Assembly: GCA_964556675.1 (NCBI GenBank)
Contig: CAZKYN010000203.1
Coordinates: 1 to 6,021, forward strand
Origin: JBDKTK01 sp964556675
GTDB taxonomy: Bacteria; Desulfobacterota; Syntrophia; Syntrophales; UBA4778
Direction: 5' to 3'
DNA length: 6,021 nucleotides
Part shown: positions 1-5,237 of the stretch, piece by piece
How positions within the stretch are numbered: the stretch's first letter is position 1
Layout: each line of letters starts with the position of its first letter
Notes under the pieces: model-generated
Seen by the model: the letters and a program-made list of their open reading frames with translations, nothing else
Told to the model about the DNA's origin: nothing
The model's database searches: none
Made by a program: the position numbers and the translations under genes

Positions 1-1
1 C

Positions 2-523
2 GGGTCGGTCCACGGGGCAGATAATTTCTATCAGTGGTATCATGGCTCATCCAATTCGCAGCAGTACGCGCTCACCCTGGTAAATTCCGTGGCGCAGCCC
101 AGCGTTTACAGGTATACGAATTCGGCATTTTTCCCAATCGACGGACAACTGCTCAATACCGGAATCCCCGGACACAATTACCATTTTACATATGAAATAC
201 ATACCACCTTCACCTACCAGGCCGGACAGACCTTCAGCTTCACCGGCGATGACGACGTCTGGGTGTTCATCAACAACCAGCTTGTCATTGACCTGGGCGG
301 GATCCACAGCGCGTTGAGCAGAACCGCGTACCTGGATACGATGGGCTTGACCCCGGGCAATACATACAATTTCGATTTCTTCTTCGCGGAGCGCCACACC
401 ACGGAATCAAACATGATGATCGAAACGTCGATCCCGCTCCATAACCAGGTCCCCGAACCCGCCACCATGCTGCTCCTGGGAATGGGCCTCCTGGGGATCG
501 CAGGCGTCAGGAGGAAATTTTAA
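2..523 (+). CDS. Fibro-slime domain protein with PEP-CTERM anchor (3' part)
   Basis: The gene is open from the first bases of the window in frame 2, so its start lies upstream; 173 residues are visible. Visible residues 70-110 carry the fibro-slime signature: a run ending in GDDDVWVFINN, then VIDLGG and an HSA segment. The preceding aromatic-rich stretch (NFYQWYH, later FFPIDG) also fits that family, a PA14-like beta-sandwich found in secreted carbohydrate-binding or cell-surface proteins. The C-terminus is a textbook PEP-CTERM signal: VPEP, a hydrophobic segment of about 16 residues, then a basic RRKF end. Exosortase would process this during export to the surface or extracellular matrix. 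The protein is therefore probably surface or biofilm material; its ligand cannot be read from sequence. It converges on the minus-strand operon and shares no obvious function with it. Confidence 0.92.
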   Translation, partial: GSVHGADNFYQWYHGSSNSQQYALTLVNSVAQPSVYRYTNSAFFPIDGQLLNTGIPGHNYHFTYEIHTTFTYQAGQTFSFTGDDDVWVFINNQLVIDLGGIHSALSRTAYLDTMGLTPGNTYNFDFFFAERHTTESNMMIETSIPLHNQVPEPATMLLLGMGLLGIAGVRRKF

Positions 524-556
524 AACCTGTTTAGAGGTATTCAGACATGTTTGAAT

Positions 557-588
557 AAAGGCAGGGCCCGTCCCTGCCTTTCTTTTTT
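557..588 (+). terminator. Intrinsic terminator after the PEP-CTERM gene
   Basis: A perfect 10-bp stem (AAAGGCAGGG at 557-566, CCCTGCCTTT at 572-581) with a CCCGT loop is followed by C and six T residues (583-588). It lies 34 bases after the TAA of the PEP-CTERM gene. On the opposite strand the same hairpin directly follows the stop codon of the small minus-strand gene (587-589). There it has only a weak T tract, so it may also serve that strand less efficiently. Confidence 0.9.
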
Positions 589-821
589 AACGGTCGGTTT
601 TAACGGTCTGGATATTGAAGCCGGATTTCGGCAGACCGGTCAGTCCGACAGGTTTTTTAAACAGATAATCCACGACGGGCTCCGTAAAGAGGAGCACGAG
701 GATGATATAAAGGAATATGGTAATCGCCGGCTCTTCAGCGCTGATCGCGGGGCATCTTTTCCTGATCAGCGCCAGGCGACGATTCCGGCGGCCAATGCCG
801 TCAAATGAGCAGGCTGATCAC
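587..821 (-). pseudogene. Small single-pass membrane protein gene with an apparent 1-base frameshift
   Basis: The family is not recognised. A strong ribosome site (AAAGGAG, 828-834) precedes a GTG at 819-821, or an in-frame ATG at 825-827. Translation gives VISLLI and then meets TGA. Removing one A from the AAA run at 803-805 (plus strand) opens a second frame to TAA at 587-589. The restored product is about 78 residues: VISLLIDGIGRRNRR, a basic stretch, EEP, a strongly hydrophobic segment (AITIFLYIILVLLF), then TEPVVDYLFKKPVG and a hydrophilic tail. The long open second frame, the conventional transmembrane segment and the well-placed ribosome site argue for a real gene that is broken, misread in sequencing, or expressed by frameshifting. 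It begins 28 bases after the ligase gene and looks like the last gene of the operon. A start within the second frame would have to be CTG, which is less likely. Confidence 0.5.
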
Positions 822-849
822 CTTCATCTCCTTTCATGGGTATGCGGGA

Positions 850-2244
850 TTATTCAGACCGGCCCCTCCCCCCCTTTTCGATCAAGACCAGTTTCCCCAT
901 GTGCCTGTCGTCCCTCCTTATTGAATCGACCCTGCTGATTCGCAGGACGGGGGGCCTGATCTTCATCTCCGCAAACTTCTTCATGAATATCTGCCGGAGC
1001 TCCTCCTCAGCGGCGGGGCCCCACTCGCCCCGGGTGGAGACGACGATCGTAATATCTTCATCTCCCATGATGACACGATACTCCCTGATTCCCGGGAAGG
1101 TCGTCAGAAAGAAATGGAAGTTCATGGGATGGAAGGGAACGGTCCCTCCGGAAATCCCCTCCAGGTAGAAGACATCGTCAAGGCGGCCCGATATCGACTT
1201 GATCAGGCGGAACGGCCGCCCGCAGCCGCACGGCTCCGGATCGATGGTGATCATGTCGGAAATCTCGTAACGGATGAGGGGCTCCCTGTACTGGAAAAAA
1301 TTTGTGAGGAGTACCTTCGCCCCGGGGATTCCATCGGGGACCGGGCGGTATTCCACATCCACCACCTCGGCGATAAGGAGATCTTCGAACAGGTGGAGCC
1401 CCCGGTGGCGGCCGCATTCGGCGGCCAGCATGCCTTCGGTCGAGCTGTACGATTCGAAGGGAGCAATCCCCCACGCCTCGCGGATGGTGTCGCGCATTGC
1501 TTCCGTGACGAGTTCGGCCCCTGTCAGCAGGAATTCCGGCTCGATCCTGAGCCTGCCTTCGAGCTGCTCTTCCGCCAGGAGCGCGGCTATGGAAGGATAA
1601 GCATGGATGTAATGAGGCTGAAAGCCGTTCATGGCGGCAACGAGCTGCTCGACAGGAGTGGTCACCACCAGGCGCTGCACCTTGTGGAGGCCGAAATCCA
1701 TGGCCTCGGCGCGCCGGAAGCTCAGGTGGACGGGACTGGACCCGCCGATCGCAGTTATCCGCAACGGCCTCAGCGGCGAGATGCCCATGAAGCTGCCCAC
1801 CCTCATGACGGCCGCCAGCAGCGTGCTCCAGGTCAGGTCGTCGTAAAGGAACACCCCCCGAAAACCGCTGGTCCCCGCTGTAGTCAGGACCCGGTATTCG
1901 CCGGCATAGAGTTCGTCGGCTTTAATATGGTCGATATGGGTGTACACGGAGGCGAGATTGACTTTCGGGTCGGTGACGACCCGGTCGAAGTTCTCCATTA
2001 TGCTCTTTTTTGTGACTATCGGCAGGTCCTGCAGCCTTATCGGTCCGCTGAGATCGATCCCTTTATAAAGCTCGCGGTAGAAAGGGGACTTGGCGCAGGC
2101 ATGCCGGACGAGCCGGGCGAGCTGCTTGTCCTGGTACTCGATCAGCTGTTCCCTGCCCCAGCCCTCACGCGCCTTCATCTCGCACCAGGCGCCGTATGCC
2201 CGCATGGCGTCCTGCACCTTGCCTGCCATCTCCGGGTTATCCAT
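850..2244 (-). CDS. PaaK/CapK-type adenylate-forming ligase
   Basis: This is a 464-residue protein of the phenylacetate-CoA ligase/CapK family (ANL superfamily), which activates a carboxylate with ATP as an acyl-adenylate, usually before transfer to CoA. Visible motifs are a phosphate-binding loop TAGTSGFRG at residues 122-130, YSSTE at 266-270, IRYEISD near 324-330, a CGCGRPF motif at 339-345, GRLDD at 353-357, and a late HMGK whose Lys451 sits where the catalytic lysine is expected. The N-terminal region with RHACAKSPFYRELY (about 47-60) is typical of the family. Length is about normal. The ATG at 2242-2244 was chosen because GGAG (2253-2256) stands eight bases upstream; the frame is open 37 codons further, but that stretch is low quality and overlaps the kinase-like gene. 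It is fourth in the operon. The substrate cannot be read, and the setting gives no support for phenylacetate specifically. Confidence 0.88.
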   Translation of the reverse strand: MDNPEMAGKVQDAMRAYGAWCEMKAREGWGREQLIEYQDKQLARLVRHACAKSPFYRELYKGIDLSGPIRLQDLPIVTKKSIMENFDRVVTDPKVNLASVYTHIDHIKADELYAGEYRVLTTAGTSGFRGVFLYDDLTWSTLLAAVMRVGSFMGISPLRPLRITAIGGSSPVHLSFRRAEAMDFGLHKVQRLVVTTPVEQLVAAMNGFQPHYIHAYPSIAALLAEEQLEGRLRIEPEFLLTGAELVTEAMRDTIREAWGIAPFESYSSTEGMLAAECGRHRGLHLFEDLLIAEVVDVEYRPVPDGIPGAKVLLTNFFQYREPLIRYEISDMITIDPEPCGCGRPFRLIKSISGRLDDVFYLEGISGGTVPFHPMNFHFFLTTFPGIREYRVIMGDEDITIVVSTRGEWGPAAEEELRQIFMKKFAEMKIRPPVLRISRVDSIRRDDRHMGKLVLIEKGGRGRSE

Positions 2245-2299
2245 GCTGAATTCTCCTGCTTCGATCAGAACAAAACAAAAGGGGAACAAACAAGAAATA

Positions 2300-3130
2300 C
2301 TATTCTTTGTAGATAACAGTCCCCGCAGGCTCGCCGTTAAGGGCACGGGTGACATTGCCCTTTTCCAGTCCGTTGATTATGCTGATCCGCTCGAGCACCT
2401 CGCTGTTCTGGAGTATTTCCAGGCACGGGCGCTCGATGATCAGGTCGTCGAGGTCTTTTTTCATGAGAGTCCGGGCTCCGATCTCCGAAATGAACTCTTC
2501 ATTCCGGTTCTTCTTGGGGTCGCCCGTATACAGGCCGCGCTCGTCCTTGATGAAAATGCAGCTCCGGGCTCCGATCAGGTCCGCCATAATGATGGTGCCG
2601 AAATCGGTGCGGTGCAGAGGTATGCGGCCTTTGGCCGGGGGGATGGCAAAGTATTCATAAGGCGGCATGCCGTGCATGACGGGGATGCAGCCCTGCACGA
2701 AATAGCTCGTCAGCTTGACTATTTCATCATGCCCGATCTTGATCCCGCCATGAGGCGCAAGGAGCATAGTGACGAGCAGCGCGTTCTGCTCGGAGACGGA
2801 GTTGCCGAATTTGGCCAGGATGCCGGTCGGCATCCCAAGCTCGAGGCCGATGGCGTAGATATGGCGGCTCCTCGTTCCGCCACCCGTCGTTATGAGCATC
2901 TTGTGTTCGGCCTTGTTCTCCGCAATTTCGTCGACAACGGCGGGGAGCGCTTTCCTGCCCCGGTCGCAGATCGACTGGCCGCCGATTTTCAGTATATTCA
3001 CGTCGGGATAAAGTTTTTTCTGGGGGGCTGCCGGCAAACCGTCCATTAAAGACTTGCTCACCAGGCTTTCGCCCATGAGCTTGCTTTTCACATGCAAACG
3101 CTTTCCGTCCCGCTCTCTCACAAGTGTCAT
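2300..3130 (-). CDS. Molybdenum storage protein (MosA/MosB) homologue, amino-acid-kinase fold
   Basis: This is a 276-residue member of the amino-acid-kinase superfamily, in the branch containing the molybdenum/tungsten storage protein subunits. Visible motifs are LKIGGQS at 47-53 with DRGRKALP just after, a glycine-rich TTGGGTRSRH at 81-90, FGNSVSEQNA at 108-117, GMPPYEY at 154-160, IPLHRTD at 170-176, KDERGLYTGDP at 195-205, and NGLEKGNVTRAL near 253-264. From memory this order and spacing follow MosB more closely than MosA. The known storage protein is an alpha3-beta3 heterohexamer that uses ATP to pack molybdate as polyoxomolybdate clusters; only one subunit gene is present here. The ATG at 3128-3130 gives an N-terminal arm of about 45 residues before the first motif, as in the family; the ribosome site is only a weak CAGGG. 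Metal storage is an inference; another phosphoryl-transfer or nucleotide-binding role remains possible. Confidence 0.85.
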   Translation of the reverse strand: MTLVRERDGKRLHVKSKLMGESLVSKSLMDGLPAAPQKKLYPDVNILKIGGQSICDRGRKALPAVVDEIAENKAEHKMLITTGGGTRSRHIYAIGLELGMPTGILAKFGNSVSEQNALLVTMLLAPHGGIKIGHDEIVKLTSYFVQGCIPVMHGMPPYEYFAIPPAKGRIPLHRTDFGTIIMADLIGARSCIFIKDERGLYTGDPKKNRNEEFISEIGARTLMKKDLDDLIIERPCLEILQNSEVLERISIINGLEKGNVTRALNGEPAGTVIYKE

Positions 3131-3170
3131 GTTGCAGCCCTGCCCTGTCCTGGAGAAATTGTTTTAAAGG

Positions 3171-3395
3171 TCAGTCCTTTACCTCGACTTCATCATCCTT
3201 GTACTTTTTGTCGCCGTGCGAAAGCAGGACAAGCTCCGCGCCCACGGACGATGCAATCTGGTCCAGCTCGCTCCTCCTCAGGTGCTTGCCGTAGACCTTC
3301 AAATTGAGGTCGGCCACTGCAACGAGCATGAACCGCGGCTGCTTCTTGCCTTCCGTCACCTTCTGCCGTTCCCGGTAAAAAATTTTGCCCGCCAT
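3171..3395 (-). CDS. Small conserved-looking protein of unknown function (74 aa)
   Basis: I do not recognise this protein. The ATG at 3393-3395 is backed by a near-perfect ribosome site, AAAGGAGGT (3404-3412), embedded in the last codons of the TiaS-like gene, whose TAA ends one base before this ATG. The two are therefore almost certainly translationally coupled. The 74-residue product is soluble: a basic N-terminus (MAGKIFYRERQKV), a beta-like core (FMLVAVADLNLKVYGKHL), a helix-like stretch (RRSELDQIASSVGAEL), a second short strand (VLLSH), and a very charged tail rich in Lys, Asp and Glu. There are no cysteines, so it is not a small ferredoxin or zinc ribbon. The frame is open 32 codons further upstream, but that part overlaps the neighbour and has no ribosome site. 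A binding partner or small subunit of its operon neighbours is the simplest guess. Confidence 0.8.
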   Translation of the reverse strand: MAGKIFYRERQKVTEGKKQPRFMLVAVADLNLKVYGKHLRRSELDQIASSVGAELVLLSHGDKKYKDDEVEVKD

Positions 3396-3396
3396 T

Positions 3397-4137
3397 TTAT
3401 TGTACCTCCTTTGTCCTTGCGCTTCGTTTCCTGCCGATGGATTCCCACAAACACTCGCCTTCCCCTTTTTCGTTGACCAGCAGGACGGCACGGCCGCCGA
3501 GCAGCCGTGGCCTCAACCATCCATAAGCTTCAATCAAATCTCCTCGGGCCGGCACCCGGGCATTCCTGTCCAGGGATATAACGCGAATGCCTGCTTTCGC
3601 CAAAGCCGCGACAGAGACGATGGGGGGGAAATCGCGCAATCCACCGAATTCGATAAACCTTCCGCTCCACCCATGGGCTGTCAGGCCCACAGCCGCCGCC
3701 GCGCCTATGACCCCGTCATTCGTCCCCCCATGGCCCGACAAGTGGCCTCCACCAGCGGCTTTAATGGCATCCGCCCTGGTCATGACCTCGGCCGTGCAGG
3801 CAAAGCCGAAACGCACAAGGCCGGGCAGGCAGGGGTCGTCTTCAGCAGCTACACACAAACCCGGGTCGCTTCCCGGGAATGAATATCTCTCTATGTGGGC
3901 AATTGCCCTCTCTATAAGCAATTTCAGCGCGGACCGGTCGGCGCAGTCCACAACCGCGCAGGCAGAGCTGTTATGCGAAGTATAAGGGATAGCCGGGTCT
4001 ACCAGGAGCTGCTGACGCACCACGCCCCAGGGCCGGCATCCCGCCGGAATCTCCTTTTCAAACCAGCGGGCCAGTTTCCCCGTCCCCCGGTCGGATTCAA
4101 GGGTATCAGTATCATCAAAGCCGATGTAAACACGCAT
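3397..4137 (-). CDS. TiaS-like protein (tRNA-Ile2 agmatinylcytidine synthetase family), short form
   Basis: This 246-residue protein resembles the catalytic half of archaeal TiaS, the ATP-dependent enzyme that attaches agmatine to C34 of tRNA-Ile2. It opens with YIGFDDTDT (residues 4-12), the family's acidic signature, followed by GTGKLARWFEKEIP, a LVDPAIPYTSHNSSACAVV stretch near 45-63 matching the family's NPNIPxKTRGN region, and SGHGGTNDGVIGAAAAVG near 134-151 matching the GxGxGIIGALAAIG region. It ends without the C-terminal OB-fold and zinc-ribbon tRNA-binding parts of TiaS. Bacteria normally modify C34 with TilS (lysidine), so a tRNA role is doubtful and a different substrate is likely. 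The ATG at 4135-4137 has AAAGG about eight bases upstream. It is the first gene after the promoter at 4188-4216 and overlaps the ribosome site of the next gene. Confidence 0.75.
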   Translation of the reverse strand: MRVYIGFDDTDTLESDRGTGKLARWFEKEIPAGCRPWGVVRQQLLVDPAIPYTSHNSSACAVVDCADRSALKLLIERAIAHIERYSFPGSDPGLCVAAEDDPCLPGLVRFGFACTAEVMTRADAIKAAGGGHLSGHGGTNDGVIGAAAAVGLTAHGWSGRFIEFGGLRDFPPIVSVAALAKAGIRVISLDRNARVPARGDLIEAYGWLRPRLLGGRAVLLVNEKGEGECLWESIGRKRSARTKEVQ

Positions 4138-4187
4138 AGCCGCAGCCTTTCAAACTTGTAAGGGCCGGAGTTTCAAAGCCTGTCGCC

Positions 4188-4216
4188 AGTATAATAGGAA
4201 AGCCGGTTTATCACAA
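4188..4216 (-). promoter_or_regulatory. Sigma70-type promoter for the TiaS-like operon
   Basis: On the minus strand, TTGTGA (4211-4216) and TATACT (4188-4193, five of six matches to TATAAT) are separated by exactly 17 bases. The predicted start near 4181 gives a leader of about 45 bases before the ATG at 4137. The leader contains two direct copies of TTTCAAA on the plus strand (4148-4154 and 4171-4177) spaced 23 bases, about two helical turns, which might bind a regulator. The promoter lies in the 149-base gap after the ModE-type gene, so the operon need not depend on read-through from it. Confidence 0.6.
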
Positions 4217-4286
4217 TGAGCCGCGAAAACCCGAAATTTTGAAGCCCCCCTGCAACTCAACACAGCACGCGCCGCAGGAAATGCTC

Positions 4287-4667
4287 TTACTTGGTCCTGG
4301 GAAGGTTTTTTGGAGAGGGACCGGACTTGGGCCTGTCGGAGCCGAACTGGTTCAGTTTCGCGCCGGCCTTCATGACCATGATCTTCATCTGCTCTTCCAG
4401 GGCCTTGAATTCCGCCAGGAGAGTCCTGGCCTCCTTTGTCAGATGCATTGCCTCGCCCGCAACGTGGTCCACCAGCTTGATCCCCAGGCGCTCCTCGGAG
4501 GCCCTGAGCCTGCCCCACGCCGCCCGGTAAGACATATTCAATTTCTTGGCCGCGGCATTGAGGCTCCTGTTCTCCTCTATGGCCTCCAGCAGTTCCCGGC
4601 GCCCCTGGCCGAATACGACGCGGCCGTTTGCCTCCAGCCAGATCTTATATTTGATTTCCAGGGTCAT
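4287..4667 (-). CDS. ModE-type winged-helix regulator lacking the molybdate-binding domain
   Basis: This 126-residue protein matches the N-terminal DNA-binding domain of ModE. It starts IKYKIWLEANG, then VFGQGRRELLEAI (residues 18-30), a helix-turn-helix containing NAAAKKLNMSYRAAWGRL (37-54), a wing region LGIKLVDHVAGEAMHLT, and a long helix to about residue 100. Full ModE (about 260 residues in E. coli) carries two MOP/TOBE molybdate-binding units; here they are replaced by a short basic, proline-rich tail (SDRPKSGPSPKNLPRTK). It therefore cannot bind molybdate in the standard way and would need a partner or another signal. The ATG at 4665-4667 has AGGA (4675-4678) seven bases upstream. It precedes the operon in the same direction, so controlling that operon, and perhaps itself, is a reasonable inference. 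Confidence 0.87.
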   Translation of the reverse strand: MTLEIKYKIWLEANGRVVFGQGRRELLEAIEENRSLNAAAKKLNMSYRAAWGRLRASEERLGIKLVDHVAGEAMHLTKEARTLLAEFKALEEQMKIMVMKAGAKLNQFGSDRPKSGPSPKNLPRTK

Positions 4668-4769
4668 GCTCCGTTCCTCAATGAAAGTAAGATCATGAAA
4701 TCAGAGAGACTTTTAACACAGCGAATTACCGATAATCAAGTTAAACGGCGGTCATGCGGGGAAAATGCT

Positions 4770-4798
4770 TTGACAGGACGGACGGGCTCTTGTATTTA
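4770..4798 (+). promoter_or_regulatory. Promoter candidate reading towards the [2Fe-2S] relic
   Basis: A perfect -35 box TTGACA (4770-4775), a 17-base spacer and a weak -10 TATTTA (4793-4798, three of six matches). The predicted start near 4805 would place the 4809-4826 palindrome immediately downstream and give a 64-base leader before the ATG at 4869. Confidence 0.45.
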
Positions 4799-4816
4799 AC
4801 AGACCGACTATGTCAT
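4789..4816 (-). promoter_or_regulatory. Promoter candidate for the ModE-type gene
   Basis: On the minus strand, ATGACA (4811-4816, five of six) and TACAAG (4789-4794, four of six) are separated by 16 bases. The predicted start near 4782 gives a leader of about 115 bases. Its -35 box lies inside the 4809-4826 palindrome and its -10 overlaps the opposing promoter candidate, an arrangement suited to mutual exclusion or autoregulation. Confidence 0.35.
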
Positions 4817-4826
4817 TTGTGACATA
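4809..4826. promoter_or_regulatory. Palindromic operator candidate between divergent promoters
   Basis: TATGTCA and TGACATA form a perfect 7+7 inverted repeat around TTTG. A two-fold symmetric 18-bp site of this size suits a dimeric regulator. The four-base spacing is like Crp/Fnr-family sites, but the TGTCA/TGACA half-site is not a standard Fnr or Crp box. It overlaps the -35 of the minus promoter candidate and covers roughly +5 to +22 of the plus one. The ModE-type protein next door is a possible binder. Confidence 0.5.
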
Positions 4827-4840
4827 TATAGTTCCGCAAT

Positions 4841-4866
4841 TTTCCTCCGCATATAAAAGGAGGAAA
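4841..4866 (+). promoter_or_regulatory. Hairpin masking a ribosome binding site
   Basis: TTTCCTCC (4841-4848) and GGAGGAAA (4859-4866) form a perfect 8-bp stem around the ten-base loop GCATATAAAA. The right arm is the Shine-Dalgarno sequence itself, ending two bases before the ATG at 4869. In the folded state translation would be blocked, which is typical of a translational switch or thermosensor-like leader. There is no T tract, so it is not a terminator. Confidence 0.55.
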
Positions 4867-4868
4867 TT

Positions 4869-5108
4869 ATGGGCGATATGACTTTCAGTCTGGAGGGTCG
4901 ATTCTCGATGCTGCACGGGACAACGGGGTCCAGATTCCCACGCTGCGCAAAGCCGGGGTGGGCAGATAACCGGCTTTTGTCCGCGGGGACACGATATCGC
5001 GGGGAAGTCCATGGCCTGAACTATATCCGGATATACCTTGACCGGGTTTTGAAGAACATTGAGTCGGGCTATACGCCCAGCTTTGCGCTCGGTTGTTTCC
5101 ACCATTGA
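4869..5108 (+). pseudogene. Decayed [2Fe-2S] ferredoxin-type domain split by frameshifts
   Basis: Read straight through from the ATG at 4869 this gives a 79-residue protein resembling nothing I know, but two frames together rebuild a plant-type [2Fe-2S] N-terminus. MGDMTFSLEG (4869-4898) is in the ATG frame. SILDAARDNGVQIPTL (4898-4945) is in another frame, and CAKPG (from 4944) is back in the first. The order 'short beta start, SILDAARxxGxxIPTLC, KPG' is that of [2Fe-2S] domains at the start of NuoG/HoxU-type and formate-dehydrogenase-type subunits. About ten residues normally present between the first two parts are missing, and the later CxxC cysteines are not seen. The rest, to TGA at 5106-5108, is unrecognised. 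The upstream signals look intact. It is probably a relic; a functional short protein in the ATG frame cannot be excluded. Confidence 0.5.
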
Positions 5109-5113
5109 TGAAG

Positions 5114-5141
5114 AAAAATGATCCCGAGATAACGAGATCAT
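5114..5141 (-). terminator. Minus-strand terminator (second of two)
   Basis: On the minus strand, ATGATCTCG and CGGGATCAT pair over nine positions with one mismatch around a six-base loop (5118-5141). Five T residues follow (complement of 5114-5118). It lies 48 bases beyond the stronger terminator at 5189-5219, as a back-up for transcription from the right. Confidence 0.5.
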
Positions 5142-5188
5142 AAGACCATTCCTGAACATCAGAACCGCTCAGTAAATATCCCGTTCGC

Positions 5189-5219
5189 AAAAAAAACCCG
5201 GGAGCCGACGGCTCCCGGG
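5189..5219 (-). terminator. Strong minus-strand intrinsic terminator
   Basis: A perfect 10-bp GC-rich stem (CCCGGGAGCC at 5197-5206, GGCTCCCGGG at 5210-5219) with a three-base loop is followed on the minus strand by eight T residues (complement of 5189-5196). The plus strand has no T tract after the stem. It must end a minus-strand transcript coming from the right; the nearest candidate gene there is at 5416-5613, about 200 bases away. Confidence 0.9.
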
Positions 5220-5237
5220 CAACCTGATGGAACATCT

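Noticed and set aside
551..808. Plus-strand open frame starting inside the terminator
   Set aside because: It would begin in the hairpin of a strong terminator, has no ribosome site, and is antisense to the small membrane-protein gene.
1114..2316. Long plus-strand open frame (about 400 codons) opposite the ligase gene
   Set aside because: It is antisense to a protein with clear PaaK/CapK motifs, has low-complexity composition rich in Gly, Pro, Arg and His, and resembles no family. It is a GC-driven mirror frame.
2245..2355. Upstream extension of the ligase to an earlier start
   Set aside because: It would overlap the kinase-like gene by 56 bases. It has an atypical Cys/Phe-rich sequence, and the internal ATG at 2244 has a properly spaced GGAG.
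2090..3049. Plus-strand open frame opposite the MosA/MosB homologue
   Set aside because: It spans two genes on the other strand that have clear family motifs, and its own translation has none.
3385..3985. Plus-strand open frames opposite the TiaS-like gene
   Set aside because: The minus frame has the conserved FDDTDT and glycine-rich motifs; the plus frames show no motif and no ribosome site.
4168..4192. Sigma54-like TGGC sequence on the minus strand near 4186
   Set aside because: The -24 GG is present, but the invariant GC at -12 is displaced (TTTGA instead of TTGCA).
4752..5235. Two minus-strand open frames across the relic region
   Set aside because: They run through both minus-strand terminators or the operator region, have no ribosome site or motif, and mirror the [2Fe-2S] relic on the plus strand.
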